A stretch of 57,375 nucleotides of DNA from Bacillota bacterium (lineage in GTDB: Bacteria; Vulcanimicrobiota; JAJTBE01), in the NCBI GenBank assembly GCA_021287065.1, contig JAJTBE010000175.1, positions 1 through 57,375 on the forward strand, written 5' to 3'. The notes beneath the pieces were generated by a model. It did no database searches, was not told the origin of the DNA, and saw nothing but the letters and a program-made list of their open reading frames with translations. Shown in pieces: positions 8,414-18,379 of the stretch (its first letter is position 1; the number at the start of each line of letters is the position of its first letter). The translations under genes were made by a program, and so were the position numbers.

Positions 8414-9475
8414 TTAGTCCTGAAATTGTATGGAAATTTTTTCGAATTCCGGGGCTGTTTCCAGAAAAACAGATAATAAATCGGGATCAAAGTGACCCGG
8501 CATAGTTCTTCCGTCCCCTTCAGTTATAATTCTGAGCGTTTCGCTGTGAGGGATTGCATCTTTGTAAGGTCTTCTGCTTGTTAACGCGTCATAAACATCG
8601 GCAACTGCCATAATTCTTGCACTCAGTGGAATTTCATTACCTTTGAGTCCATGCGGATAACCGGTCCCATCCCATTTTTCATGGTGAAATTCCGCAACTT
8701 CTCTGGCAAGATAAAGAAAAGTATTGGTTCCAAGATATTTCTCCGTTCTCTGAATAGCCTGACTTCCGTAAATTGTGTGCTTTTTTATCTCTTCAAATTC
8801 ATCATGAGTCAGTTTTCCAGGTTTTAAAAGTATATAATCCGGAATTCCAATCTTTCCAATATCGTGCAGAGGCACCGACTGATACAGGAGTTCAATGTCT
8901 TCTGGTTTAAACAGGTCGGTTTTTTTGGGTGCCAGACCTTCTGCGAGAATTTTTACATAGTTTTGAGTCCTGTGGATGTGGGCGCCTGTCTCCGGATCCC
9001 TGAACTCGGCGAGTATGCCCATGCTTGCTATAATTGCTGCTTTTGCCTGAGATAGTTGTCTGACCTTCTTTGAAACCATATGCTCCAGATCATCTCTGTA
9101 GCCTTTCAGTTCGATGTGGTTTCTGATTCTTGCCTTAACAAGCTCCGGATTAAAAGGCTTGGTTATATAGTCAACCGCTCCCATTTTTAAACCATAGGCT
9201 TCGTTTTCTTCATCTGAAAGAGCTGTAATAAAAATTACAGGGATTCCGCTTGTTGTCTGTGATTCTTTTAATTTACCGTAAACTTCATATCCGTTCATTC
9301 CCGGCATCATTATGTCGAGAAGAATAAGATCCGGTAAAATGTCTTCGGTTATTTGTATGGCTGTTTCTCCGTCCAGGGCCACGCTTAGTTCGTAATCGTC
9401 CTGAAGTGTGTTTACGAGGATGTCGATATTTACTTCGGTATCATCTGCAATGAGAATTGTCGGACGAACCTTCAT
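8414..9475 (-). CDS. Response regulator with HD-GYP domain (c-di-GMP phosphodiesterase type)
   Basis: Residues 5-125 form a receiver domain: acidic pair DD (11-12), phospho-acceptor Asp54 in LILLDIMMPG, and Lys in YITKPFNP. Residues about 155-345 form an HD-GYP domain with HDIGKIGIPD, the HHEKWDGTGYPHGLKG motif and ARIMAVADVYDALTS-RRPYK. All metal-ligand residues expected of an active domain appear present. The family hydrolyses cyclic di-GMP on receiver phosphorylation. The gene follows a hybrid kinase by 14 bases and shares a closely similar receiver domain with it (same DIMMPG and KPFNPELVKAR stretches), so the pair probably arose by duplication and forms one pathway. A good AGGAGA ribosome site precedes the ATG. 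Confidence 0.93.
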   Translation of the reverse strand: MKVRPTILIADDTEVNIDILVNTLQDDYELSVALDGETAIQITEDILPDLILLDIMMPGMNGYEVYGKLKESQTTSGIPVIFITALSDEENEAYGLKMGAVDYITKPFNPELVKARIRNHIELKGYRDDLEHMVSKKVRQLSQAKAAIIASMGILAEFRDPETGAHIHRTQNYVKILAEGLAPKKTDLFKPEDIELLYQSVPLHDIGKIGIPDYILLKPGKLTHDEFEEIKKHTIYGSQAIQRTEKYLGTNTFLYLAREVAEFHHEKWDGTGYPHGLKGNEIPLSARIMAVADVYDALTSRRPYKDAIPHSETLRIITEGDGRTMPGHFDPDLLSVFLETAPEFEKISIQFQD

Positions 9476-9489
9476 CTATATCTTCTCCT

Positions 9490-11064
9490 TTAGTTTAATA
9501 TTTCAGAGATTATCTTATAAAATTGAGCTAATGTAGAGCCTTTGGGAATAACCGGATATTTTCCCGTCTGGCTTCCCTCTCCCGCCGCTTCAAATTCTTC
9601 AGGAGAAATTTTGCCTGATGATATAATAATTGCAGGTTCAGGGGAAAGAGCGAGATTTTTTATGCTATCGGCTATTTTTTGTGCCGGTGTTTCTGATGAT
9701 TCAATATCAAGGATAATAAGATCGGCTACGATCTTTCTCAATCTGGTGGCAAGTCTTTCCGGATTGTTCAGTTCAATAATTCGCCAGTCAACTCTTGCAT
9801 CAAGATAGCGTTTAATCGATTCCGTCGCCATTTTGCTCTCATTTACAATAAGCACTGTTACCGGCGGTTCCTGCGCTTCTGCTCCGGTTGAATCTTCTGC
9901 TGTCTGTTGTTTTTTGATGGAAGTGTTAACAGGAATATCTGAAATCGGGAGTCTTATTATAAAACTGGTTCCTTCTCCCGGCTCGCTTGTTACCTGTATG
10001 CTTCCGCCATGTGCATCAACTGCAAGTTTGCAGAAAGTAAGGCCCAGCCCTGTTGAGAACTTTTTGTTTTCTTTGCGTGCCTGAACCTGTCCGAATTTTT
10101 CAAAAATCCTGTTATGGTATTCCGGAGGTATCCCGGGACCGTTATCCGTAATAATAATGGTATTCCATCTTTTTTCTGCTTTAAGCTCCAGCCTTATTAT
10201 CCCTCTCGAAGGTGTGAATTTTACCGCATTGGCTATTATATTTGAAATAACCCTTTCAATAATAACAGGGTCGCATTCCATCTCAGGTATGCTGATTCTG
10301 CTGTCAAATATGAAATTTCTCCCTTGCAGCAAACCGCCAAGCCGCTTTACGGCACTGTCGGCAATGTTTACCAGATTACATTTTTCCTTGTTGAGAGGCA
10401 TTTGCCCTGATTCCAGCCTGCTTACATCAAGTAACGCCGTAACCATGCCGTTCAGCATTTCTGTTGAATTTAGTGATTCTATTATATATTCTTTTGTCTC
10501 ATCTTCGAGTTTATCCTGATCAAAGGCAAGGATCATAGAAAGATAAGAGCTTATTCCCATAAGCGGAGTTCTCATGTCGTGCACCATCATGTGAACCAGT
10601 TCGTCCCTGAGGTGCTCCAGTTCTTTTATCTGCTTATAATCATCTTCAATTTTATCTCTCTGCTCAGTAAGCTCAATCTGAGTCCGTCTCATTGACAGAT
10701 GATTTCTTACTCTTGCTTTTACAAGTTCGGGATTGAAAGGTTTTGTTACATAATCGACTGCTCCGAGCTTCAAGCCCTTTGCCTCGTCTTCCGACTCGGT
10801 CATTGCCGTAAGAAACACTATGGGAATATCGGCAGTTGTTCTGTTTGATTTGAGTCTTCTGCAGACTTCATAACCATCTATGCCGGGCATCATAATATCA
10901 AGGAGGATAAGATCCGGATTCAGTTCTTCCACTATTTCAAGTGCGGTTTCACCATCCATAGCGACGCTAATCTCAAATTCATCTGACAGAGCTTCCATCA
11001 GTATGTCTATATTAGTTTCAGTGTCGTCAACAAGAAGGATCATGCCTTTGGTTTCATCGGACAT
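9490..11064 (-). CDS. Receiver-HisKA-HATPase-receiver hybrid kinase
   Basis: I place the start at the ATG at 11064 (MSDETKGMILLVDD), because AGGAGT lies six bases upstream. The longer frame from 11115 adds 17 residues and has its ribosome site almost touching the start codon. Domains in order: receiver (LILLDIMMPGIDGYEV, KPFNPELVKARVRNH), coiled linker, HisKA with the phospho-acceptor motif HMMVHDMRTPLMG, HATPase with IIANAVKF (N box), DNGPGIPPEY (G1) and STGLGLTFCKLAVDAHGG (G2), and a C-terminal receiver-like domain. The last domain has VLIVNESK where DD is usual, but keeps ADLIILDIES, so it may be only partly functional. No membrane segment is present, so it is cytoplasmic. Its partner is probably the adjacent HD-GYP regulator. 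Confidence 0.92.
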   Translation of the reverse strand: MSDETKGMILLVDDTETNIDILMEALSDEFEISVAMDGETALEIVEELNPDLILLDIMMPGIDGYEVCRRLKSNRTTADIPIVFLTAMTESEDEAKGLKLGAVDYVTKPFNPELVKARVRNHLSMRRTQIELTEQRDKIEDDYKQIKELEHLRDELVHMMVHDMRTPLMGISSYLSMILAFDQDKLEDETKEYIIESLNSTEMLNGMVTALLDVSRLESGQMPLNKEKCNLVNIADSAVKRLGGLLQGRNFIFDSRISIPEMECDPVIIERVISNIIANAVKFTPSRGIIRLELKAEKRWNTIIITDNGPGIPPEYHNRIFEKFGQVQARKENKKFSTGLGLTFCKLAVDAHGGSIQVTSEPGEGTSFIIRLPISDIPVNTSIKKQQTAEDSTGAEAQEPPVTVLIVNESKMATESIKRYLDARVDWRIIELNNPERLATRLRKIVADLIILDIESSETPAQKIADSIKNLALSPEPAIIISSGKISPEEFEAAGEGSQTGKYPVIPKGSTLAQFYKIISEILN

Positions 11065-11124
11065 TAATATACTCCTGAACATTTGATTTTGTATTTTTCG
11101 TTTTATATTTCCCATTCTCCTTTG

Positions 11125-11147
11125 AATAATTTTATAATGAAATTATT
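11125..11147. promoter_or_regulatory. Inverted repeat in divergent promoter region
   Basis: A perfect eight-pair inverted repeat (AATAATTT, seven-base spacer, AAATTATT) sits between the divergent hybrid kinase and rsbR genes. It could be an operator or simply an AT-rich promoter; the spacer holds a TATAATG that resembles a -10 box. Confidence 0.3.
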
Positions 11148-11265
11148 GTTGGAGGATTATTCTTTCACTTAATTGAATTTTCAGTTATGGGGATTTTTTA
11201 CTGCATTATATGGATGTCAGAAAACTTCCTCTTGTCGTATCTTTTTCTTCACAAGGAGGAAAGAA

Positions 11266-12084
11266 ATGAGCAATAGTAATTTTGCCGGTGGCGGCGGTTT
11301 TATTCTGGCTACTCAGATTCTGGATCAGGTGCCTACACCGTTTTTTGCTGTTGATAAAGAATTGAAATTATTGTATATGAATTCTGCAGGCTGTAAGTTT
11401 CTCGGAAAGCCTTTGTCTGATATGAAAGGTAAGCTATGTTACGACGAAATGGGAATGCCTGACTGCGAATCCGGTGAGTATTGCCTTGCGAAGGCAATCA
11501 GGGAAGACAGGACCATTACTGCAAGAAGTGAACTCAATGTAAAGGGACATAAAATTCCTATCGAATTTTTTGTTGCACCCCTTAAAGATAATGATGGTAA
11601 TATTGTCGGAGGCCTTGAATACTTTTTTGACATAAGTCAGAAAGTTAAAAATGAAGAACGCCTCAGGGAACAGGCAAGAACCATCAGGGAAATTTCCACA
11701 CCCGCCATAAAATTGTGGGAGGGAATTGTTGTTCTCCCAGTGGTTGGAATAATTGATTCTGTCAGAGCACAGCAAATGATGGATACAATTCTTGCCAAGA
11801 TTACGGAAACTTCTTCAAGAGTTGTTATCCTTGATATTCAGGGTGTTGCAGCAGTTGATACGGCAGTGGCTAATCATCTGATGAAAATTACAAAAGCGAC
11901 AAAGCTGATGGGATGCCAGTGCATTATTTCCGGTATTTCACCTGCTGTTGCCCAGACGATTGTCCATCTCGGAATCGATATGACAGGAATAAGAACAAAT
12001 GCAACATTAAAGGATGCTCTGCTTGACGCCTTTGGTTTAATTAACCTTGAAGTCAGGCATATTAAGCCTTCCGGGAGAATCTGA
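11266..12084 (+). CDS. rsbR: RsbR-like stressosome protein (PAS-STAS)
   Basis: The start is the ATG at 11266, preceded by AAGGAGGAAAGAA; a longer frame from 11173 lacks a ribosome site. The 272-residue protein has a PAS domain at about 15-130 (FFAVDKELKLLYMNSAGCKF to GLEYFFDISQKVK) and a STAS domain at about 150-265. The STAS domain has RsbR features: LPVVGIIDSVRAQQMM, with Ser at the place of the first RsbR phosphosite, and GVAAVDTAVANHLM, with Thr at the second. RsbR proteins form the stressosome scaffold with RsbS, and their N-terminal domain senses the signal. Here that sensor is a PAS fold, so a small ligand or redox cofactor is possible. The stop overlaps the rsbS start. Confidence 0.92.
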   Translation: MSNSNFAGGGGFILATQILDQVPTPFFAVDKELKLLYMNSAGCKFLGKPLSDMKGKLCYDEMGMPDCESGEYCLAKAIREDRTITARSELNVKGHKIPIEFFVAPLKDNDGNIVGGLEYFFDISQKVKNEERLREQARTIREISTPAIKLWEGIVVLPVVGIIDSVRAQQMMDTILAKITETSSRVVILDIQGVAAVDTAVANHLMKITKATKLMGCQCIISGISPAVAQTIVHLGIDMTGIRTNATLKDALLDAFGLINLEVRHIKPSGRI

Positions 12085-12518
12085 TGAACAAAATCGAACC
12101 TTCTCTGACTACGGAAACACCAATTAGTGTGGTTTACGGATGTCTGGTTACAATGCTTCAGGGAGAGTTGTATCAGGATATTCTCGAGCGCGTCAAACAG
12201 GATGTTCTTAACAAAATCAGTTTTTCCACTGTTAAGGGCATAATCTTCGATATGAGCGGGGTCAAAGTTCTTGATTCCCATTCATTCGATAATCTGGTGG
12301 AAATAGCCAAAACAACCAGATTACTCGGAGTGGAAACTGTTTTTGTCAGTTTGCAGCCCGGTGTCGTATCTGCTCTGGTGGATCTGGATGTGGATATTAC
12401 CGGCTTTTTATCTTTCCTTAATATGGAAGAAGCTCTCAGTTACCTGAATGCTACTTGTCTTACAAATGATGATTCTTACGAAACAGAAGAGGATCATAGT
12501 TTGATTGGAGATATTTAA
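12084..12518 (+). CDS. rsbS: RsbS-like stressosome STAS protein
   Basis: A 144-residue single STAS-domain protein overlapping rsbR by one base (ATGA-type junction). Seen motifs are GCLVTMLQGELYQDIL at the N-terminus, GIIFDMSGVKVLDSHSFDNL with the Ser that RsbT phosphorylates in this family, and TRLLGVETVFVSLQPGVVSALVDL. RsbS builds the stressosome core with RsbR and holds the kinase RsbT until phosphorylated. A C-terminal tail of about 25 residues is acidic and polar (TNDDSYETEEDHS). Confidence 0.92.
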   Translation: MNKIEPSLTTETPISVVYGCLVTMLQGELYQDILERVKQDVLNKISFSTVKGIIFDMSGVKVLDSHSFDNLVEIAKTTRLLGVETVFVSLQPGVVSALVDLDVDITGFLSFLNMEEALSYLNATCLTNDDSYETEEDHSLIGDI

Positions 12519-12536
12519 GGAACAGGCAATATAGTT

Positions 12537-12968
12537 ATGGAATCAAAATACGGCAGCAAAGAAAATGTTATACCGATATTTTTGCAGGAAGACTGCGAAC
12601 ATGCGGTTATTGAAGCTAAAAAAAAAGCTGCCGTAGCAGGATTTGGCAATACGGAACAGGTTCTGATATCCACTGCAGTTTCCGAACTTGCCACCAATAT
12701 AATAAGATATGCCGGCAAGGGAGAAATATACCTGACTGTGATAAAAACACAACAAAAGTCAGGAATTGTAATTGAAGCAATCGACAATGGCCCTGGTATT
12801 CAGGATATCGGTCTTGCGCTGCAGGATCACTTTACCACCACCCGTGGAAGCCTTGGCCTTGGATTGTCCAGCGTGAGAAGAATTATGGATGAATTTGAAA
12901 TTGAATCTTCACAGGGCATGGGTACCAGAATAGTCGCCCGGAAGTGGAGGAACGATGTCGGATTTTGA
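12537..12968 (+). CDS. rsbT: RsbT-like serine kinase (GHKL ATPase)
   Basis: A 143-residue GHKL-fold protein kinase of the switch type. It has the N box (VSELATNIIRYA), G1 (DNGPGI) and G2 (GSLGLGLSSVRRIMDEFEI) motifs intact, so it should bind ATP and phosphorylate RsbR and RsbS. It starts 18 bases after rsbS. In the B. subtilis system released RsbT activates a PP2C phosphatase. No RsbU or sigma-B gene is present here, and the downstream output is a hybrid histidine kinase, so the target differs. Its end overlaps the rsbX start by 14 bases. Confidence 0.93.
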   Translation: MESKYGSKENVIPIFLQEDCEHAVIEAKKKAAVAGFGNTEQVLISTAVSELATNIIRYAGKGEIYLTVIKTQQKSGIVIEAIDNGPGIQDIGLALQDHFTTTRGSLGLGLSSVRRIMDEFEIESSQGMGTRIVARKWRNDVGF

Positions 12969-13545
12969 TTGTTTTTATGCCTCCCAACCTTTGGTTGATC
13001 TGCCGGATGCAAATGGAGATATGGGCTTTTTTACCATGAAAGACGACAAGATTTTTCTTGCACTTCTGGATGTTCTTGGACATGGCAAAGAAGCATATAA
13101 AGTCGGACAAGTTGCCCGGGCTTTTTTGTGCAGATGTGATGAGTTTAATAATATGGCGGACTTAATGCAGGATTTGCATGAAGCGCTGAGAGGAACAAGA
13201 GGGGCAGTTGCAGCGCTTTGTCTTGTCGATCTTAAATCCGGCAGATTAACATACTCAGGAATAGGTAACATTGCCGTTAAAGTTATGGGTCCACGACCTT
13301 TTACTATGATTCCCAGAGACGGAATCATCGGATATATGATTCCCACTCCAAAAGAACTGGAACATAAATTATTCCCCGGGGACATACTTGTGATGTATTC
13401 AGATGGCATAAAAGCACACTTTGATCAATTTGAATACGCAGGTTTGCTGGAAGGAACTGCTGAATCCATATGTTCGCGTATGATCAGTCAATTTGGAAAA
13501 CAGGATGATGATGCTTCATGTTTAGTTTTAAAAATGATGATATAG
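12955..13545 (+). CDS. rsbX: RsbX-like PP2C-type serine/threonine phosphatase
   Basis: A 196-residue single-domain protein of the PP2C/SpoIIE family. Metal-binding stretches are NGDMGFF near residue 22, LLDVLGHGKEAYKV around 38-48, GDILVMYSDGIKAHF around 142-156, and the closing DDDASCLVLKM. Its size and position after rsbT match RsbX, which removes phosphates from RsbR and RsbS and resets the stressosome. It overlaps the upstream rsbT and the downstream kinase gene, consistent with one transcript. Confidence 0.88.
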   Translation: MSDFDCFYASQPLVDLPDANGDMGFFTMKDDKIFLALLDVLGHGKEAYKVGQVARAFLCRCDEFNNMADLMQDLHEALRGTRGAVAALCLVDLKSGRLTYSGIGNIAVKVMGPRPFTMIPRDGIIGYMIPTPKELEHKLFPGDILVMYSDGIKAHFDQFEYAGLLEGTAESICSRMISQFGKQDDDASCLVLKMMI

Positions 13546-14630
13546 CACAAATCGGAGCAATGTCAATTAAATATTTTGACGGTGCTGTCGATTCAAGAAG
13601 AAAAATCCGAAGACTTGCTGAAACACTCGGTTTCAATATGATTCATGCCACCAGGCTTGAAGCTGTTTTCTCTGAAATCTGCCATTTTAGTTGTCGTAAT
13701 GATTCATCCGTTTCTGTTGAAGTTAGTATTGTTACACTGGAAACAAGACTCGCACTCTGTTTTCTTTTTGAAAGCAAAGCAGCGATTAACAGGGTTCCCG
13801 GTGTACAGAACTTTTTCGATTTTACAAGCTATGAAGAAGATATGACAGGCAAAACCAGATTACAGGTTATCCGCTTTTTGCCTGATTCAGGTCTTATTTT
13901 TAACGATGAAATATACGATCATCTCAGAACCATTGTTACAAGTCCCTCAAGAACCGAACTGATGCGGATACTTCAGGAAAAGAATAACGAACTCGAAGAT
14001 AATGCCAGAGCTTTACAGGACGAGGTAGCCCAGAGAAAAGAAGCTCAAATGGTTCTTGAAGGCTCAAAACGCAGACTTCAGGATATTACCGACAACATCC
14101 CCGGAGCCGTTTTTCAACTCAGAGCCGATAATCAGGGCAACTATGTTTACACTTATATCAGTGACGGCATGCAGGCTATGACAGGTTTCAGTAAGGATGA
14201 AATACTCAAAGATGCATTTGTTATCCTCGACAGAATTGTTGAAGAAGATAAAGAATATGTAAAGAATGCAATAAAAAATTCTTTCTTTGATCTTCAGCCG
14301 ATGAAAATTGTATTCAGATACAATTCTCTTGATGGTTCCATACGATGGATCAGAAGCCAGTCAACGCCTCATAAAACGGTCAAAGGCAATGTTGTATGGA
14401 ACGGAGTCTTTTTTGATGTAACTGAAATGAAACAGGCTGAAATAACCATCCAGCAGAGTGAATACCAGCTCAAGTCTATTCTCGAAACAACATCGGAAGG
14501 ATTCTGGATGCTTGACAATGACAGGCATACTACTCAAATCAATCCTGAAATGATGAGAATCCTCGGAAGATCAAAAGAAGAAATAATCGGGAGAGACTTT
14601 TTTGATTTTGTTGGTGAAGAACACATTTAA
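13518..14630 (+). pseudogene. N-terminal fragment of a giant hybrid kinase: degenerate RsbT-like domain plus PAS domains
   Basis: This frame ends at an in-frame TAA (14628-14630) in the middle of a PAS domain, and the same frame continues without another stop to 18362. Residues about 15-130 look like a GHKL/RsbT-type domain (RRLAETLGFNMIHATRLEAVFSEI, then VSVEVSIV) whose N-box Asn and G1 Asp are gone (SEICHFS; no DxGxG), so it should not bind ATP. After a coiled coil (about 150-190) come a PAS domain (about 193-310) and the first half of a second PAS (from about 315). The frame overlaps the rsbX end by 28 bases; an alternative start is the ATG at 13560, behind GGAG. If the stop is real and not read through, this part would be made as a free protein. 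I infer that it is the output partner of the stressosome module. Confidence 0.7.
14628..14630 (+). other. In-frame TAA splitting the hybrid kinase
   Basis: The codons before it read FVGEEHI and those after it [14 protein letters not shown], a seamless PAS-domain sequence. A single A-to-T change in an AAA (Lys) codon, or G-to-T in a GAA (Glu) codon, would produce this TAA. No frameshift is needed. Confidence 0.85.
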
Positions 14631-14780
14631 ATCTTTACAAGGCAGCTGAAAGCAAGAGAAGCCGGCAAATCCACCAGATACGAAACAGCTTTTATCAATG
14701 GTGATGGAAGAAGTGTTCCATGCCTGGTTCAGGGGACGCCTCTATTCGATACTGAAGGCAAGAAAATCGGATCTTTTGCA

Positions 14781-17700
14781 ATGGTTACTGACCTGACAGA
14801 TCAGAAAAAAGCTCAGGAAAAACTGAATAAGCTCTCAAATGCTGTTGAACATAGCCCCACTTCTATATTTATTGCAAATAAAATGGGAATCATCGAATAT
14901 GTAAACTCCAAATTTATCGAAATAACAGGATATACTTCAGAAGAAGTGGTCGGAAGGAACCCTGATTTTCTGAAATCGGGGTTAATGTCAGATTCGGTTT
15001 ACAGGGAATTGAATGAAACTTTAAGTGCAGGCGGACACTGGCATGGTGAATTGTGTAGCAGAAAGAAAAACGGGGAAATCTTCTGGGAATTAGTGTCAAT
15101 TTCTCCCATGTTTAGCGGTAATAAGGAAATTACACATTTTATATCGGTAAGTGAAGACATAACCAAGCAAAAAGAAACAGAAGCATCCCTGAGAAAAAGT
15201 GAAGAACGTATTAATTTTGCAGTAGCAGGCGCTTCCCTCGGAACCTGGGATCACTACATCCTTGAAAACAGACAGGTTTGGAATCTTGAACAGGCAATAC
15301 ATCATGGAATTTCCGATAAGCTTGAGGTAACTTTTGATGAATGGGTGAACGCCATACATCCCGATGACTGTATTAAAGTTCTGGATTGTTATCAGGAGTA
15401 TGTAGAAGGCAGCAGACCTGAGTTCCATATAGAATACCGGACTGGCAGCGGAAGATGGCTTATGTCAAAAGGCGCCATCGTTGAAAGAGGTCAGGATGGG
15501 ATGCCGGTCCGCATTACGGGAATTACAATGGATGTTACCAATCAGAAGGAAACAGAAGAACAGGTCATCAGCCGTGATAAATTCCTTGAAGGGCTGACAG
15601 AAGCAATTACGGAACTTATTACCAATCCTGAAATAGACAATGCCATTGAAAGAGCTTTAATGATTATAGGTAAGAGTGCGGAAGCTGATCTTACAGCTCT
15701 TAATATCAACAATTATTCTGATGAAAACGGATATATGTTCAATCCGTCTTATGAATGGTCTTCAGGGGCGATTCCCTCAATTCTGGAAAATCCCGCTGCA
15801 ACCAATCTTTCTTACAGCAATACTTTGCAGAGATGGTATGATGTAATGAGCTCCCGCCATTGTATATACGGCAATATAGTGGATTTCCCGGAAAAAGAAA
15901 AAGCCTTTCTGGAATTATGTAGGATCAAATCTATTTTAAATGGTCCCATTTTTATTGATGATTCATTCTGGGGCTTTATCAGTTTTGCTTATAACAGCGA
16001 CGATATTGTCTGGAGTGATTTGAAAATCAATTCTTTCTTTACCTTCGCCACTATTTTGGGACAGTCGATTAAAAAGGTATATGATTCCCGGGCGCTTTCC
16101 AGAGCTAAGGAAGAAGCTGAAGCTGCAACAAGGGCGAAAAGCGATTTTCTTGCCAACATGAGCCATGAAATCAGAACTCCTATGAATGCCATTATTGGTA
16201 TGAGCCATTTGGCGCTGAAAACGGAACTTTCGCCAAAACAGGCAGACTATATTGTTAAAATCAATAATTCCGCAAAAGCTCTGCTTGGAATCATCAATGA
16301 CATTCTTGATTTTTCCAAAGTTGAAGCAGGAAAAATGGACATCGAAAATGTTGAGTTTCACCTGGATGATGTGCTTAACAATGTAACAAGCCTTGTTACA
16401 CAAAAAGCACAGGAAAAGAAACTTGAATTTCTTGTGAGAGTTCCTGCAGGTGTGCCTGTCTGTCTGATAGGAGACCCTCTGAGGCTGGGGCAGGTACTCA
16501 TCAACCTTGCCAACAATGCGATAAAATTCACTGATACCGGTGAAGTCGTCATTTGCCTCGAACTTCTGGAAGAAACACCCGAAAACGCCTTTATTAAATT
16601 CGTTGTGAGAGACACCGGAATCGGTATGAGCGAAGAAGAACAGGCAAGACTTTTCCGTGCATTTGCGCAGGCGGATACCTCAACCACAAGAAAATACGGT
16701 GGAACGGGTCTTGGCCTTGCTATCTGCAAAAAACTGGTTAATCTTATGGGCGGCGAGATTACTGTATCAAGCAAACCGGGCGAGGGAAGCGTTTTTACGT
16801 TCACTGCGAGATTTGGCCGCTATACTCAGGAAAACAAGCCTCTTCTTATTCCCACAACAGACCTTCGGGGTATGAGAATCCTTGTTGTTGATGATAATCC
16901 CACAGCAAGGGAAATTTTCTACGAAACCCTTACCACTATGTCATTTGATGTGCTTCTTGCCGGATCCGGAGAGGAAGCTGTGGAAATTCTTGAACGGGAA
17001 TCAGCTCAGGAAAAACCTGTGGAATTGGTTCTGATGGATATGGTGCTTCCGAAAATGGATGGAATTAAAACTTCAAAACTCATAAAACAGCATCCGGGGA
17101 TTTCAAAGAAGCCATATATTATTATGATCACAGCCTACGGCAGGGAAGAGATAATGTATGAAGCCCGCCATGCAGATCTTGACGGCTTCCTGATAAAACC
17201 AGTAAACCAGTCAGTTCTCTTTGATTCCATTATGCAGGCTTTTGGAAAAGAAATAAGCCGAAGCCTGAAAATGCTTGATAAGAAAAGGGAAGACGAGGAA
17301 AATCTTGCACATATACGCGGTGCCAGAATTCTTCTTGTGGAAGATAATGAAATTAATCAGCAGGTAGCTCAGGAAATTCTTGTATCTGCCGGATTGATTG
17401 TTACTCTTGCAAATCATGGGCAGGAAGCTCTTGAAAAAGCCGGTCAGGAAAAATTCGATACGGTTTTAATGGATGTTCAGATGCCGGTAATGGACGGATA
17501 TGAAGCTACAAGCAGAATGAGGCAGATAGAAGGTTATGAAGATGTACCGATTATCGCAATGACTGCTCACGCAATGGTTGGTGACTTTAAAAAATCACTT
17601 GAAGCCGGTATGAATGATCATGTTACAAAGCCTATTGATCCGAGGCAGTTGTTTGATACCCTTATAAAATGGATTCCTCCGGGAGAAAGGGTTGTCCCTG

Positions 17701-18362
17701 CCATTCAGATTCACAGGGATGAATCTGTTAAGGATATTATGCCCGGTGATTTTCCGGGAATTGACGGAATAGATACGGAATCAGGGCTGAAAAGGGTTGG
17801 CGGAAACCGCACTCTTTATCGTAAACTGCTCAACCATTTCAAAGATGAAAATCAGAATATTATTGAGCAGATAAGTGAAGCCTGTGAGAGTGGGGACAAG
17901 GAAAAAGCAACACGGCTTGCCCATACTTTGAAAGGAGTGGCGGGAAACATCGGTGCAGTTGGAATCTACAATATTTCCAGAGAGGTTGAAAATGCACTGA
18001 GACAGGAAATTACTACCGATTTGGAAGGATTGCTTTCCGAGCTGGATAGTGCATTACAACCTGTATTTGCGGCTCTTGAGATACTTTCACCTTCTTCTGC
18101 TGAACCAGCCCGTCACAATTCAGGAGAGGTGGAGCCTCCTGAAGTTCTTCTGAAAGCAATTCAGGAACTGGAGCCTCACCTGAAGAAGAGAAATCCGAAA
18201 AATTGCTCCCAGATCATGGATAAGGTTGAAGCAATGTCCTGGCCCGAGAACTTCAGGCCTGATATCAGCGAAGTCCAGAAGTATATTAAAAAATACAACT
18301 TCAGGGAAGCTGAAAAATGCTATTCAATTATTATCGAAAAGCTTGAAACTATGATGAAATAA
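14781..18362 (+). pseudogene. C-terminal fragment of the hybrid kinase: PAS-PAS-GAF-HisKA-HATPase-REC-REC-HPt
   Basis: This is the downstream part of the interrupted gene; coding similarity begins right after the TAA at 14630, and 14781 is only the first ATG, without a clear ribosome site. Order from 14781: the end of the broken PAS, PAS (about 20-135, [16 protein letters not shown]), PAS (about 140-260), GAF-like domain (about 270-435), HisKA with [19 protein letters not shown] (about 455), HATPase with [15 protein letters not shown] and [14 protein letters not shown], receiver 1 ([21 protein letters not shown]), receiver 2 ([32 protein letters not shown]) and an HPt domain with phospho-acceptor His in [15 protein letters not shown]. 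Every catalytic motif is intact, so the gene was functional recently or still is by readthrough or restart. No membrane segment is seen. Confidence 0.8.
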
Positions 18363-18379
18363 GTGAGGAATGATGTGTC

